Shown: one piece after another, positions 9,073 through 17,319 of the stretch | Layout of the letters: every line of letters starts with the position of its first letter | Numbering within the stretch: position 1 is the first letter of the stretch | Source of the DNA: an uncultured Clostridia bacterium | GTDB taxonomy: Bacteria; Bacillota; Clostridia; Peptostreptococcales; Anaerovoracaceae | Assembly (NCBI GenBank): GCA_938045615.1 | Contig: CALIBC010000253.1 | Location: forward strand, 1 to 40,596 | Length of the DNA stretch: 40,596 nt | Direction of reading: 5' to 3' | Made by a program: the position numbers and the translations under genes | The notes under the pieces: generated by a model | The model's database searches: none | What the model was told of the DNA's origin: nothing | Seen by the model: only the letters and a program-made list of their open reading frames with translations

Positions 9073-9888
9073 CTAAAGATCCAGATTTTTAAATCTTATA
9101 TTGAGCTCTTCCTGTTCCTTGCCCAAAATCAACTCGGTCATGTTCACGAAGTTCTCTGACAGATCGCTGGCATAAAACACGTTTTCACCGCTTTTGACCT
9201 TTGCGTACATGTCACGCTTTTTGAGTTCGATGCTTACAGCGGTCGCAGCTTCCTCCGAGGAGTTTATTATGTTTACGTCAGGGTAAATTCTGTGTATGTT
9301 TTCACTTATAAGGGGGTAATGCGTACACCCCAAAACCAGCGTGTCTATGCCGTTTTTCCTTATGAAATCCTCAAGATAATACTTTATAGTGAGATCCATG
9401 ATTTCATTTCGGATTATCCCCTCCTCGATCAGAGGCACAAAAGCGGGACACGCAAGGGAGTACAGCTTTCGGAGAGATGGGTTTTTATTTAATATCTTGT
9501 CAGTGTACGCCCCACTTCTCACAGTGGCCTTGGTAGCAAGTATTCCGATGCAATTTTCGGATGAACAGACTTTCGCCACCACTCGGGCAGTCGGCGATAT
9601 CGCGCTGACCACGGGTATTTGCGGATAAGTTTCTCTGAGCAGGTCTATGCACGTTGCGCTTATCGTGTTGCAGGCGATAACCATCATCTTGACGTTATTT
9701 TTTGCCATAAAGTTTCCTATCTGCATGGTAAACTGACGAATGGTCTCTGCTGATTTTGAGCCATATGGTGTTCGCGCAGTATCCCCAAAAAAAATAATAC
9801 GCTCATGCGGTAAGTGCCTCATTATATACGGTATGCTCGTGAGTCCCCCTATTCCGGAGTCGAAAAAACCTATAGGCCTGTTGTCCAT
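9073..9888 (-). CDS. murI: Glutamate racemase
   Basis: A 271-residue enzyme converting L-glutamate to D-glutamate for peptidoglycan. The substrate motif FFDSGIGGLT is near residue 8. Both catalytic cysteines are present: one in VIACNTISA near residue 74 and one in LVLGCTHYPLI near 187. It is cytoplasmic. The ribosome site is a modest GGGA. It is the first gene of the long minus-strand run, driven by a promoter that overlaps the pepF start. Confidence 0.97.
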   Translation of the reverse strand: MDNRPIGFFDSGIGGLTSIPYIMRHLPHERIIFFGDTARTPYGSKSAETIRQFTMQIGNFMAKNNVKMMVIACNTISATCIDLLRETYPQIPVVSAISPTARVVAKVCSSENCIGILATKATVRSGAYTDKILNKNPSLRKLYSLACPAFVPLIEEGIIRNEIMDLTIKYYLEDFIRKNGIDTLVLGCTHYPLISENIHRIYPDVNIINSSEEAATAVSIELKKRDMYAKVKSGENVFYASDLSENFVNMTELILGKEQEELNIRFKNLDL

Positions 9889-9968
9889 ATGTATCCCGTG
9901 TATCCCTTCCCAATATATTTTTTGTGTTCCTCCCTGCTTTGGCGGAACTGTTTTTCATCTCTTTTTTA

Positions 9969-9977
9969 TGTTATACT
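9969..9977 (+). promoter_or_regulatory. Extended -10 promoter of pepF
   Basis: TGTTATACT contains an extended TG motif and a near-consensus TATACT (-10, 9972-9977). No good -35 is seen at 16-18 nt upstream, which fits extended -10 promoters. The predicted start is near 9984, giving a leader of about 28 nt. Confidence 0.5.
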
Positions 9978-9989
9978 GCTCCTGAATTT

Positions 9990-10018
9990 ATTATACAACA
10001 GGAGAACGAAAATGGGAA
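9990..10018 (-). promoter_or_regulatory. SigA-type promoter of the murI run
   Basis: On the minus strand TTCCCA (10013-10018) and a perfect TATAAT (9990-9995) are separated by 17 nt. The -35 hexamer sits over the pepF start codon region. The predicted start near 9983 gives a leader of about 95 nt for murI. Confidence 0.55.
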
Positions 10019-11811
10019 ACAAGAAATTAAAAAACCGTGACGAAGTGTCGGCGGATTTTAAATGGCATATACACAGAATGTACAAAAACAGTGAGGACTG
10101 GGACAGAGATCTTACGACTGCGGAAGAACTTGCCGAGGATTTCAATAAGTTTAGGGGGCATCTTGGCGACAGCTCTTCAATACTTGCCGATGCGCTTGAG
10201 ATGAGTGATAGAATTGAACTTCTGCTTGAAAAGGCTTTCGTTTATTCCAGAATGAAACTGGACGAGGATAACAGAGTTTCAAAACAGCAGGCAATGTATG
10301 ACAAGTCACAGCGTTATATAGCCAAAATATACGCTATCTTAAGTTTTGTGACCCCTGAGATAACAGCGCTTGCGGAAGAAACCCTCCTTTCCTTTCTGAA
10401 TGAAGAACCGCGGCTAAAAGTATATGAGCACCTGATAAAGGACATCATCAGAAAAAAAGAGCATGTTCTCTCCGCCGACAAGGAAAACCTCATGGCGCAG
10501 ATCGGTGAGGTTCTCGGATCTGCGGACACCGTCTTCACCATGCTCAACGATGCTGACATGGATTTCGGCAATGTCAAAGATGAGGATGGGGTCGAAACGA
10601 CTCTTACACACGGCAACTATATAAACTTCATGCGCTCCCAAAACAGGCAGGTGCGCCAAGAGGCATACAACTGTTGCTACACTGCGTATAAAAAGCTGAT
10701 AAATACCCTTGCGTCCAACTACAGTAATAACGTCAAGACCGATGTGATAACAAGCAGAATCAGAAAATACCCTTCTTCCAGAAACGCAGCTCTTTTCGGG
10801 AGCAATATTCCGGAATCGGTGTACGACAATCTTATTGCCGAAGTACGCGACACTCTGCCGGTCATGCATGAATACGTATCTCTTAGAAAGAAAATTTTGG
10901 GACTTGATGAACTTAAAATGCACGATGTTTACGTACCTCTTGTCAAGCTGCCGGAGAAAAAAATTACCTTTTCCGAAGCTGTGGATCTTTCCATGGAGGG
11001 GCTTGCACCTCTTGGCGATGAGTATGTGACACAGTTCAAAAATGGCATCCGAAGCGGATGGATAGACAGATATGAAAACCGGGGCAAGACCAGCGGCGCT
11101 TACAGTTTCGGCTCATATAACAGCGATCCTTTCATATTGATGAATTACGGCGATCGCCTTGAGGATGTCTTCACACTCGTCCACGAGATGGGTCATTCCA
11201 TGAACTCATTTTACACCAGATCAAACCAACCTTTCGTTTACGGGGGACACTCAATATTTACCGCTGAAGTTGCATCCACCGTCAACGAATCGCTGCTCAT
11301 GAGGCATCTTCTCACAACCGAAAACGATGCGGACACTCATAAGTATATCCTGAACATGTACATAGAGGCATTCAGAACCACTCTTTTTCGGCAGACCATG
11401 TTTGCCGAATTCGAGAAACTTACACACAGCCACGTGGAAAACGGCGGAGCTCTTACCGCCGACTGGTTGAATCAAACTTATGATGAGCTTAATACGGCAT
11501 ATTTCGGTTCTGCGCTAACCCACGATGACCTTATACAGTATGAATGGGCGCGGATACCTCATTTTTATAGGAGTTTCTACGTATATCAGTATGCTACGGG
11601 ATATTCTGCAGCAACTGCAATATCGGGACTTCTGCTTGAAGGCGGGAGTCGCGCGCGTGATGCTTACATAGAATTTTTGAAATGCGGAACCAATGACTAT
11701 CCTGTCGAATTATTGAAAATTGCGGGTGTTGATATGGAAAGCAGAGAGCCTGTGCGCCTTGCTATGCAGACATTCCGCGATTTGGTGCTTGAGTTGAAAG
11801 GACTATTTTAA
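10012..11811 (+). CDS. pepF: Oligoendopeptidase F (M3 family)
   Basis: A 599-residue cytoplasmic zinc metallopeptidase that cleaves short peptides. The zinc motif HEMGHSMNSFY (HExxH) is near residue 392, with the third ligand Glu in the downstream TAEVASTVNES segment. An N-terminal helical M3 domain precedes it, and the length is typical of PepF. The start is the ATG at 10012 with AGGAG 7 nt upstream; an in-frame extension back to 9814 runs antisense into murI and is spurious. It heads a plus-strand run with nadK only 2 nt downstream. Confidence 0.96.
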   Translation: MGNKKLKNRDEVSADFKWHIHRMYKNSEDWDRDLTTAEELAEDFNKFRGHLGDSSSILADALEMSDRIELLLEKAFVYSRMKLDEDNRVSKQQAMYDKSQRYIAKIYAILSFVTPEITALAEETLLSFLNEEPRLKVYEHLIKDIIRKKEHVLSADKENLMAQIGEVLGSADTVFTMLNDADMDFGNVKDEDGVETTLTHGNYINFMRSQNRQVRQEAYNCCYTAYKKLINTLASNYSNNVKTDVITSRIRKYPSSRNAALFGSNIPESVYDNLIAEVRDTLPVMHEYVSLRKKILGLDELKMHDVYVPLVKLPEKKITFSEAVDLSMEGLAPLGDEYVTQFKNGIRSGWIDRYENRGKTSGAYSFGSYNSDPFILMNYGDRLEDVFTLVHEMGHSMNSFYTRSNQPFVYGGHSIFTAEVASTVNESLLMRHLLTTENDADTHKYILNMYIEAFRTTLFRQTMFAEFEKLTHSHVENGGALTADWLNQTYDELNTAYFGSALTHDDLIQYEWARIPHFYRSFYVYQYATGYSAATAISGLLLEGGSRARDAYIEFLKCGTNDYPVELLKIAGVDMESREPVRLAMQTFRDLVLELKGLF

Positions 11812-11813
11812 AC

Positions 11814-12614
11814 ATGAAAAAACTCATAAGTTTCCACACCAACGGCAAAGGGCGCTCCCCCGAGATAGAAGAGAAGCTCGCCGAGAAACTCGAATCAAAA
11901 GGCTTTTTGGTAAAGCGTGTTTATGATAAAAATGCCGAACTTCTCGTCTGTATAGGTGGTGATGGCACTTTTTTCGATGCGATCCACAAGTTCAACTACC
12001 CCGATGTGCCCATAATAGGTGTAAATACCGGGCATCTTGGCTTTTTTCAGGATGTTCTTCCGGAAAAACTCGATACTTTCGTGGACGACTATGTGAACGG
12101 GAATTACAAGTTTCAAACCCTTTCGCTGATACGAACCGGGGTCAAAACGAAAACCCATGCATTCGAGCATCTTAGTCTCAACGAAATAACCATACGCAAC
12201 ACGAATTTCAGAAGCATTCATCTCAATATTTACATAGACGGAAAACCGATCGAATGCTACAACGGCGACGGACTTGTCATCTCAACCCCCACAGGCAGTA
12301 CGGCTTTCAACTACTCTCTGCGCGGCAGCATAGTGGATCCGAGGCTTGATCTTATACAGATCACTCCTATCGCTCCGATGAATTCCATAGCTTACAAGAC
12401 GCTGTCCTCAAGCATTCTCATACCTGCGGAATCTTCTCTGAAACTCGTTCCCGCCATGGAGCGCGATCGCGATCTTTGCATAGTGCGTGACGGATACAAC
12501 CATGAATGCACGGACATAACCGATATCGAAGTGGATTACTCTGACAAAAAAGTTCGGCTTATTCGTTCGACGGAGTTCGATTTCTGGGCCAACGTAAGCG
12601 AGAAATTGTTGTAG
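11814..12614 (+). CDS. nadK: NAD kinase
   Basis: A 266-residue ATP/polyphosphate-dependent NAD kinase making NADP+. The diphosphate-binding motif GGDGTFFDA is near residues 45-53, followed by NTGHLGFF. The conserved NGDGLVISTPTGSTAFNYS segment is near residues 149-167. It starts 2 nt after the pepF stop, so translation is likely coupled. The next gene begins 7 nt downstream. Confidence 0.96.
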   Translation: MKKLISFHTNGKGRSPEIEEKLAEKLESKGFLVKRVYDKNAELLVCIGGDGTFFDAIHKFNYPDVPIIGVNTGHLGFFQDVLPEKLDTFVDDYVNGNYKFQTLSLIRTGVKTKTHAFEHLSLNEITIRNTNFRSIHLNIYIDGKPIECYNGDGLVISTPTGSTAFNYSLRGSIVDPRLDLIQITPIAPMNSIAYKTLSSSILIPAESSLKLVPAMERDRDLCIVRDGYNHECTDITDIEVDYSDKKVRLIRSTEFDFWANVSEKLL

Positions 12615-12621
12615 AAATGTT

Positions 12622-13533
12622 ATGAGAGAGCTTGAATTTACAGTAAGAAAAGAAGATGAGGGATTGGGACTCAGAAAATTGCTGAAAAAGCGTTTCAAAT
12701 TTTCTTCAAGGCTTCTTGCGCGGCTCAGTGCACAAAAACGTGTTTTTTTGAACGGTGTTCCTCTGCAGGGATATATGAAACCGGTGTGCGGCGACACCAT
12801 CAGTGCGCTGCTTCCCGAGGAAAGAAGTTTTTTCCCCGAAGCCGACATACCTATACATCCGATATACGAGGATGCCGACATTCTCGTGATCGACAAGCAG
12901 CCCGGCGTAACCGTTCATCCCACTAGGCTTCATCAGGACGAAACCATCGCAAACGGTCTCATGAAGTACATGCGTATCAACGGCACCCCTTTTAAAGTCA
13001 GGTTTGTCAATAGGCTTGATATGGACACCTCGGGACTTCTTATCGTGGGAAAGAATTCCAATGCTCAGGACAATGTCGTGAGACAGATGCAGCGTAAGAC
13101 AGTTCAGAAGATATACACCGCACTGGTTCACGGCATACCGGAACATGACGAATTCACGGTCGATCTTCCTATAGGACGTCCCGATCCGCAAAGCCCCGTC
13201 CGCAAAGTGCTTGATGAGGCACGTGGAGGAAAACCTTCAGTTACCCATGTTCAAACATTGGAGCGCTTTTCATCCGGCTATGCTCTTGTAAAGCTATATT
13301 TGGAAACCGGAAGAACGCATCAAATTAGGGTTCATCTGACCCACCTTGGTCATCCGCTATGCGGCGATACTCTCTACGGGGGCGAATCTCCGGGGATCAT
13401 TTCAAGGCAGGCTCTGCACGCCGGCGCTCTGAGTTTCCGTCACCCCGTAAGCGACAAAATTCTTAATTTGACCTCACCTCTTCCCGGCGACTTTCTGAAA
13501 GCTATCGAAGCGATAAGAAATTCAGGACTATAA
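12622..13533 (+). CDS. RluA-family rRNA/tRNA pseudouridine synthase
   Basis: A 303-residue pseudouridine synthase. An S4-like RNA-binding domain occupies about residues 12-70. The catalytic domain has the hallmark NRLDMDTSGLLIVGKN with the nucleophilic Asp near residue 138, then TGRTHQIRVHLTHLGHPLCGD near 230-250. This architecture fits RluD/RluA relatives (B. subtilis YjbO/YlyB/YhcT group), but the target uridine cannot be assigned. It is read with pepF and nadK, and the short gap to the ispH fusion contains a promoter for that gene. Confidence 0.92.
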   Translation: MRELEFTVRKEDEGLGLRKLLKKRFKFSSRLLARLSAQKRVFLNGVPLQGYMKPVCGDTISALLPEERSFFPEADIPIHPIYEDADILVIDKQPGVTVHPTRLHQDETIANGLMKYMRINGTPFKVRFVNRLDMDTSGLLIVGKNSNAQDNVVRQMQRKTVQKIYTALVHGIPEHDEFTVDLPIGRPDPQSPVRKVLDEARGGKPSVTHVQTLERFSSGYALVKLYLETGRTHQIRVHLTHLGHPLCGDTLYGGESPGIISRQALHAGALSFRHPVSDKILNLTSPLPGDFLKAIEAIRNSGL

Positions 13534-13561
13534 GGCGATGAACATTGCGCTAAAACAATTT

Positions 13562-13591
13562 TTGACTGTACGACTATACATGGATTATACA
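13562..13591 (+). promoter_or_regulatory. SigA-type promoter of the ispH-S1 fusion
   Basis: TTGACT (13562-13567), then 17 nt, then TTATAC (13585-13590), or 18 nt to TATACA. It is located just after the rluA-family stop, and the predicted start near 13598 leaves a leader of about 20 nt carrying the GGAG ribosome site. Confidence 0.7.
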
Positions 13592-13618
13592 TATACAAGG
13601 AATAATGGAGCTACACAA

Positions 13619-15883
13619 ATGAAGATTGTACTTGCCGAACACAGCGGATTTTGTTTCGGAGTCAAAAAAGCCATAAAAACCGTGCTTGAACAAATTGAGC
13701 GCGCAGGTGATTCTACCGGTGGTAGAATATATACATGCGGTCAGCTTATTCACAATGCTTACGTGACCGATGAGCTGGCAAGATCAGGCGTTGCAATCAT
13801 AGATTCGCCGGAGGAAGCTTCTTGCGGCGATACCGTAATAATACGATCACACGGTGAGCCTGAAGATTTTTATCGCCGGGCAGAATCGCTGAACATCAAT
13901 GTTGTCGATGCCACATGCCCTTTTGTAGCACGCATCCATGAACTCGTCTCTTCGGCTTACAATGACGGAAAGAATATCGTCATAGTCGGCGACAAAAATC
14001 ATCCCGAGGTAATTGGAATAAACGGCTGGTGCAAAAATTCCGCGCATATTTTCGCTTCAGGCGAGGAAGCCGCACAATTTGACAAAGAATCGGCTTTTCT
14101 GGTAGCGCAAACCACGCTGACAGAAAACATTTTTTCCAATGTGATCGACACACTCACAGAGAAATGCGTGGAGCTTGAGATACAAAACACTATCTGCAAT
14201 GCGACATCCGAGCGACAAAAATCTACTTCGGAACTTGCCGAAGTCGTTGATGCCATGGTGGTAATAGGCGGAAAAAATTCTTCAAACACGCAAAAATTAT
14301 ATGATATCTGTAAGAAAAAACAAAAAAATTCTTTTTGCATTGAAGATATTGGGGATTTACCATTGAAAAAACTGAAAAAATGTAATATAATAGGCGTTGC
14401 GGCAGGTGCATCGACACCTGAACGCGTAATTAAGGAGGTTATTTCTACAATGAGTGAAAACATCACCAACGAAAACAACATTTCAATGGCAGATATCATG
14501 GACGAAATCGACGCAACTATGGCCTTACCTCGTAACGGCGATATAGTTACAGGCAAGGTCGATCAGGTTAACGACACTGAAGTGATCGTAAACATGGGCT
14601 GCAAAAAAGACGGGATTCTTTCGGCCGACGAAATTTCTCTTGAGGAAGGTCAGAAACTGTCAGACGTATTCAAGATCGGCGACGAAGTCAAAGCCAAAGT
14701 CATCAAAACCGACGACAACGACGGCGGCATCTTGCTATCGAAAAAAAGATTGGAAGTCAGTGAACACTGGAACGAGATCAATGAAGCTTTCGAAAGCAAG
14801 GCCACAATCGATGTCAAAGTGCTGAGACAGGTAAGAGGTGGCGTGATTGCCGCTTACAAAGAGGTTACCGGCTTCATTCCTATGTCTCAGCTTTCAAATA
14901 AGTTTGTTGAAACCGCCGATGAATTCATCGGACAGGTTCTTTCCGTGAAAGTTATACGGGTTGATCAAAGGCGGAACAGAGCCGTATTTTCACACAAGGC
15001 GGTTCTCAACGAGGAAAGACGTAAGCAAATCGACGAGATTTGGGAAACTCTCAACGTCGATGATATCGTGGAGGGTAAGGTAATGCGCTTCACCGAATAC
15101 GGTGCGTTTGTCGATTTGGGAGGAATCGACGGACTTCTCCACATCTCTGAGATCTCTTGGGGCAAACTCAAGCATCCTGAAGAACTTTTGGAAATGCATC
15201 AGACAATCAATGTGCGCATACTGTCCATGAACCGGGAAAAAGGCAAGATTTCTCTCGGATTGAAACAAACGACACCTGAACCGTGGTCAATCATCGGAGA
15301 AAAATACCATATTGGACAGATCGTATCCGGAGAAGTTGTACAACTTAAAGAATATGGTGCGTTTGTGGAACTTGAGCCGGGACTTGACGGACTTGTTCAT
15401 ATTTCCGAAGTCGCAAACAAGCGCGTGGTCAATATCGGGGACGAACTGAAGATCGGACAGAAAATCAAAGCCAAGATTCTGGACATCGACACAGAAAGAC
15501 GTAGAATAAGTCTTTCCATCAAAGAAGCCTTAAATGACGGTGAAGTTATCGATTCCAATAATGAAAACCCTGTTGAGGAGGCATCAAATACCTGCGATGC
15601 AGCCGTTGAATCGGAAAACATTTCTACTGATGAAGTCAACAACGCCGAGACATCAAGCGAGGAAGTTACCGAAGCCGGCGAAGACAATGAAAATGCCGCA
15701 TGCAATGCCGAAGCTGCATCGGATGTAGCAGAGCAGCCTGAAGCAAGCGCTGCCGACACCGGTGATGAGGGTAGTCCTTCCGATACTGCTGATGAGGATA
15801 AAGATAAGTCAAAGGCATCCGAAGAGGCTGTGGGCGTCCTTGAAGAAGATGATAACTTCTGCGATGTATTCGGAGGTTGCTAA
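13619..15883 (+). CDS. ispH: Bifunctional IspH (HMBPP reductase)-ribosomal protein S1 fusion
   Basis: A 754-residue fusion. Residues 1-277 are IspH, the 4Fe-4S enzyme of the MEP isoprenoid pathway, with cluster cysteines C12 (GFCFGVKKA), C100 (DATCPFV) and C193 (ICNATSERQ). Residues about 306-635 hold four S1 RNA-binding repeats, two carrying EYGAFVDL/EYGAFVEL. A low-complexity acidic Ala/Glu/Asp/Ser tail (about 640-745) ends in DVFGGC. The start at 13619 has GGAG 8 nt upstream; an upstream in-frame ATG at 13538 precedes the promoter and is unlikely. An AAGGAGG and in-frame ATG lie exactly at the domain junction (14432-14452). The fusion arrangement is known from Clostridia. The strand is closed by a strong terminator. 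Confidence 0.96.
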   Translation: MKIVLAEHSGFCFGVKKAIKTVLEQIERAGDSTGGRIYTCGQLIHNAYVTDELARSGVAIIDSPEEASCGDTVIIRSHGEPEDFYRRAESLNINVVDATCPFVARIHELVSSAYNDGKNIVIVGDKNHPEVIGINGWCKNSAHIFASGEEAAQFDKESAFLVAQTTLTENIFSNVIDTLTEKCVELEIQNTICNATSERQKSTSELAEVVDAMVVIGGKNSSNTQKLYDICKKKQKNSFCIEDIGDLPLKKLKKCNIIGVAAGASTPERVIKEVISTMSENITNENNISMADIMDEIDATMALPRNGDIVTGKVDQVNDTEVIVNMGCKKDGILSADEISLEEGQKLSDVFKIGDEVKAKVIKTDDNDGGILLSKKRLEVSEHWNEINEAFESKATIDVKVLRQVRGGVIAAYKEVTGFIPMSQLSNKFVETADEFIGQVLSVKVIRVDQRRNRAVFSHKAVLNEERRKQIDEIWETLNVDDIVEGKVMRFTEYGAFVDLGGIDGLLHISEISWGKLKHPEELLEMHQTINVRILSMNREKGKISLGLKQTTPEPWSIIGEKYHIGQIVSGEVVQLKEYGAFVELEPGLDGLVHISEVANKRVVNIGDELKIGQKIKAKILDIDTERRRISLSIKEALNDGEVIDSNNENPVEEASNTCDAAVESENISTDEVNNAETSSEEVTEAGEDNENAACNAEAASDVAEQPEASAADTGDEGSPSDTADEDKDKSKASEEAVGVLEEDDNFCDVFGGC
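14432..14452 (+). promoter_or_regulatory. Internal ribosome-binding site and in-frame ATG at the IspH/S1 junction
   Basis: AAGGAGG at 14432-14438 is followed 11 nt later by an in-frame ATG (14450-14452, codon 278). That is the first codon of the linker before the S1 repeats. Translation from here would give a free 477-residue S1 protein. The site also encodes Lys-Glu-Val at the usual IspH C-terminal helix. Confidence 0.55.
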
Positions 15884-15885
15884 TC

Positions 15886-15936
15886 CAAAATAAAAAAATC
15901 GTAGGATTTTATTTTGCACCATGCACATAAAATCCT
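15886..15936 (+). repeat. Overlapping inverted repeats downstream of ispH-S1
   Basis: CAAAATAAAA (15886-15895) pairs perfectly with TTTTATTTTG (15907-15916). AGGATTTTAT (15903-15912) pairs perfectly with ATAAAATCCT (15927-15936). The central segment is shared, so the two hairpins exclude each other. They sit between the stop codon and the main terminator. Confidence 0.6.
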
Positions 15937-15954
15937 GCTTTTCAAACAAACAAC

Positions 15955-16003
15955 AAACGGGCTTTGGGGAAACGATTTTCTGAAAAGCCCGTTTGGTTTT
16001 TTT
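15955..16003 (+). terminator. Strong intrinsic terminator of ispH-S1 (possibly bidirectional)
   Basis: Perfect 11-bp arms AAACGGGCTTT (15955-15965) and AAAGCCCGTTT (15984-15994) are followed by GG and seven T (15997-16003). The converging Tad locus ends 6 nt further on. On the minus strand the stem is followed by a T-rich GTTGTTTGTTTG, so it may serve both. Confidence 0.9.
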
Positions 16004-16008
16004 GAGAG

Positions 16009-16527
16009 TCACCGATTGTTGTAAAGAAGTCTGTTCAGTTTTCTGTATATCACTTTCAGATCTCCCTTGTTTCTCTGAAATATCCTGTATGCCTGAGACA
16101 AAAGCCCCCTGTCCCTCAATTCTGTTTTTCTTGAAAGACAAATGAGGACTTCGATAAGATCTTCAGCTATGGATTCCCTGTTTTTATATGTGAACGGCGC
16201 ATATATCATCGCCACATCCGATCGCCGAACATCATACATTATGTATTTGGGGGCAACCTTGTACTCTCCTATGTAAAAGTAATGATTCTCCGTTTCAAAC
16301 ATTTTCTCCATGACGGAGATTATCAAGTGCGCCGCCTCGCCAAAACTCATATGCTCTATTGCCGATATTTGAATATATTCCGCCGTGTCCACAACAGCAA
16401 TTGTTTCCTTTTTCAAATCCACAAATGACATCGAAAAAAACAATCCGCCAATCTTCTGCGACAAGATTTCCTTTTGAAAAGTTTTTAATGCATTTCTTGA
16501 GTATCTCAATTCTAAAAAGCCGCTCAT
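16009..16527 (-). CDS. DUF6382-like protein of the Tad locus, no FHA domain
   Basis: A 172-residue protein, last gene of the Tad run. The ATG at 16527 follows AAGGAGAG at normal spacing; an upstream in-frame codon at 16560 lacks one. The pattern FQKEI...IGGLF near residue 17, VDTAEYIQI near 48 and the YFYIGEYKVAPKYIMYDV segment near 88 resemble the DUF6382 domain. In other Clostridia that domain usually precedes an FHA (phosphothreonine-binding) domain within tad clusters. No FHA module or membrane segment is present here; the C-terminus is basic and helical. The assignment is from pattern memory, and the function is unknown, perhaps an adaptor for the ATPase complex. Confidence 0.55.
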   Translation of the reverse strand: MSGFLELRYSRNALKTFQKEILSQKIGGLFFSMSFVDLKKETIAVVDTAEYIQISAIEHMSFGEAAHLIISVMEKMFETENHYFYIGEYKVAPKYIMYDVRRSDVAMIYAPFTYKNRESIAEDLIEVLICLSRKTELRDRGLLSQAYRIFQRNKGDLKVIYRKLNRLLYNNR

Positions 16528-16584
16528 TCTCTCTCCTTTAAATCCCTGTTTCCGATGCAATTGAACTCATATGAATCCTGACGA

Positions 16585-17319
16585 TCAACCGCCGCACTTG
16601 CTACACTGTTTGTATCCCTTCTCCACAGCGGCGTTTTTTCCTATCCCTATATAGTACTTGTTTACCGACTTGCAACTGTGCAGATGATACGCTTTGCCGG
16701 AATTTTCAAAGCAAAATACAGGTGTTCCATTGTAAGCTTTTGACGCATCGCAGTTTGGACAACCGTGAAACTTTTCCTTTGTCCTTGAGTTCAGATATAC
16801 CCGGTGGCATGCAGCTTTCAGATACCGACAGTTTTTATCGTGATAACGTGTGCCGGCTTCCGGAAAAACGTATACAGTAGGTCCGCCGGAATCCTTTCCG
16901 CCGTAGTATGTGCCGGAAAAAGCTCTTCCCATCAGTTTACCGTTGTATTTCATGCTGCTTATCGCGCCAAGGGGATTTCTCTTATCTAGTCTCCCCTCAA
17001 ATGATACGCTCACAAGATCATCCATCCCATGTTCTGAATAAAGATGTCTGTATTCATCTATTTTAAAAGATTCCAGCGCCGGATTTTCTTTTCTTACCCT
17101 TACATTAAGCATGAGCGGAAGTGAAGCAGGTGTTTTTATGATCACCTTTTTTGCCATCTCAAGGCGTAATTCTTCAGCTATGCCGAAATTCATATTTTCC
17201 CAAGTTCGTATCGCAGGAATGATTCCTATAAGCAGAAGCATCGTAATGATAAACGCCGGTAAAATAACGGCAGTTTCAACTATATAACTTCCTTTCTTGT
17301 TGCCTTTGTGCTTATCCAT
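16585..17319 (-). CDS. TadE-like pseudopilin with tandem HxxxC...CxxC modules
   Basis: A 244-residue protein from the ATG at 17319, which overlaps the end of the upstream gene; a GTG at 17346 is an alternative start. A short basic leader ends in KKG, then SYIVETAVILPAF with Glu at +5, the prepilin-peptidase site typical of TadE, followed by a hydrophobic segment. The C-terminal third carries two copies of one pattern: YHDKNCRYL...FHGCPNC and YHLHSCKSV...YKQCSKC. Each has His, Cys and a CxxC that could bind a metal. After export these would face outwards. The joining of a TadE pseudopilin to tandem metal-binding-like modules is unusual; function unknown. Confidence 0.7.
   Translation of the reverse strand: MDKHKGNKKGSYIVETAVILPAFIITMLLLIGIIPAIRTWENMNFGIAEELRLEMAKKVIIKTPASLPLMLNVRVRKENPALESFKIDEYRHLYSEHGMDDLVSVSFEGRLDKRNPLGAISSMKYNGKLMGRAFSGTYYGGKDSGGPTVYVFPEAGTRYHDKNCRYLKAACHRVYLNSRTKEKFHGCPNCDASKAYNGTPVFCFENSGKAYHLHSCKSVNKYYIGIGKNAAVEKGYKQCSKCGG

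Noticed and set aside
9814..10011. N-terminal extension of pepF
   Set aside because: It runs through murI coding sequence and the pepF promoter; the ATG at 10012 has AGGAG and begins the conserved protein.
13538..13618. 27-residue extension of the IspH fusion
   Set aside because: It precedes the predicted transcription start; the ATG at 13619 has a proper GGAG and begins at the conserved IspH N-terminus.
13999..14556. Minus-strand ORF of 185 codons within ispH-S1
   Set aside because: Antisense to the clear IspH cysteine motif region; no ribosome site or recognisable domain.
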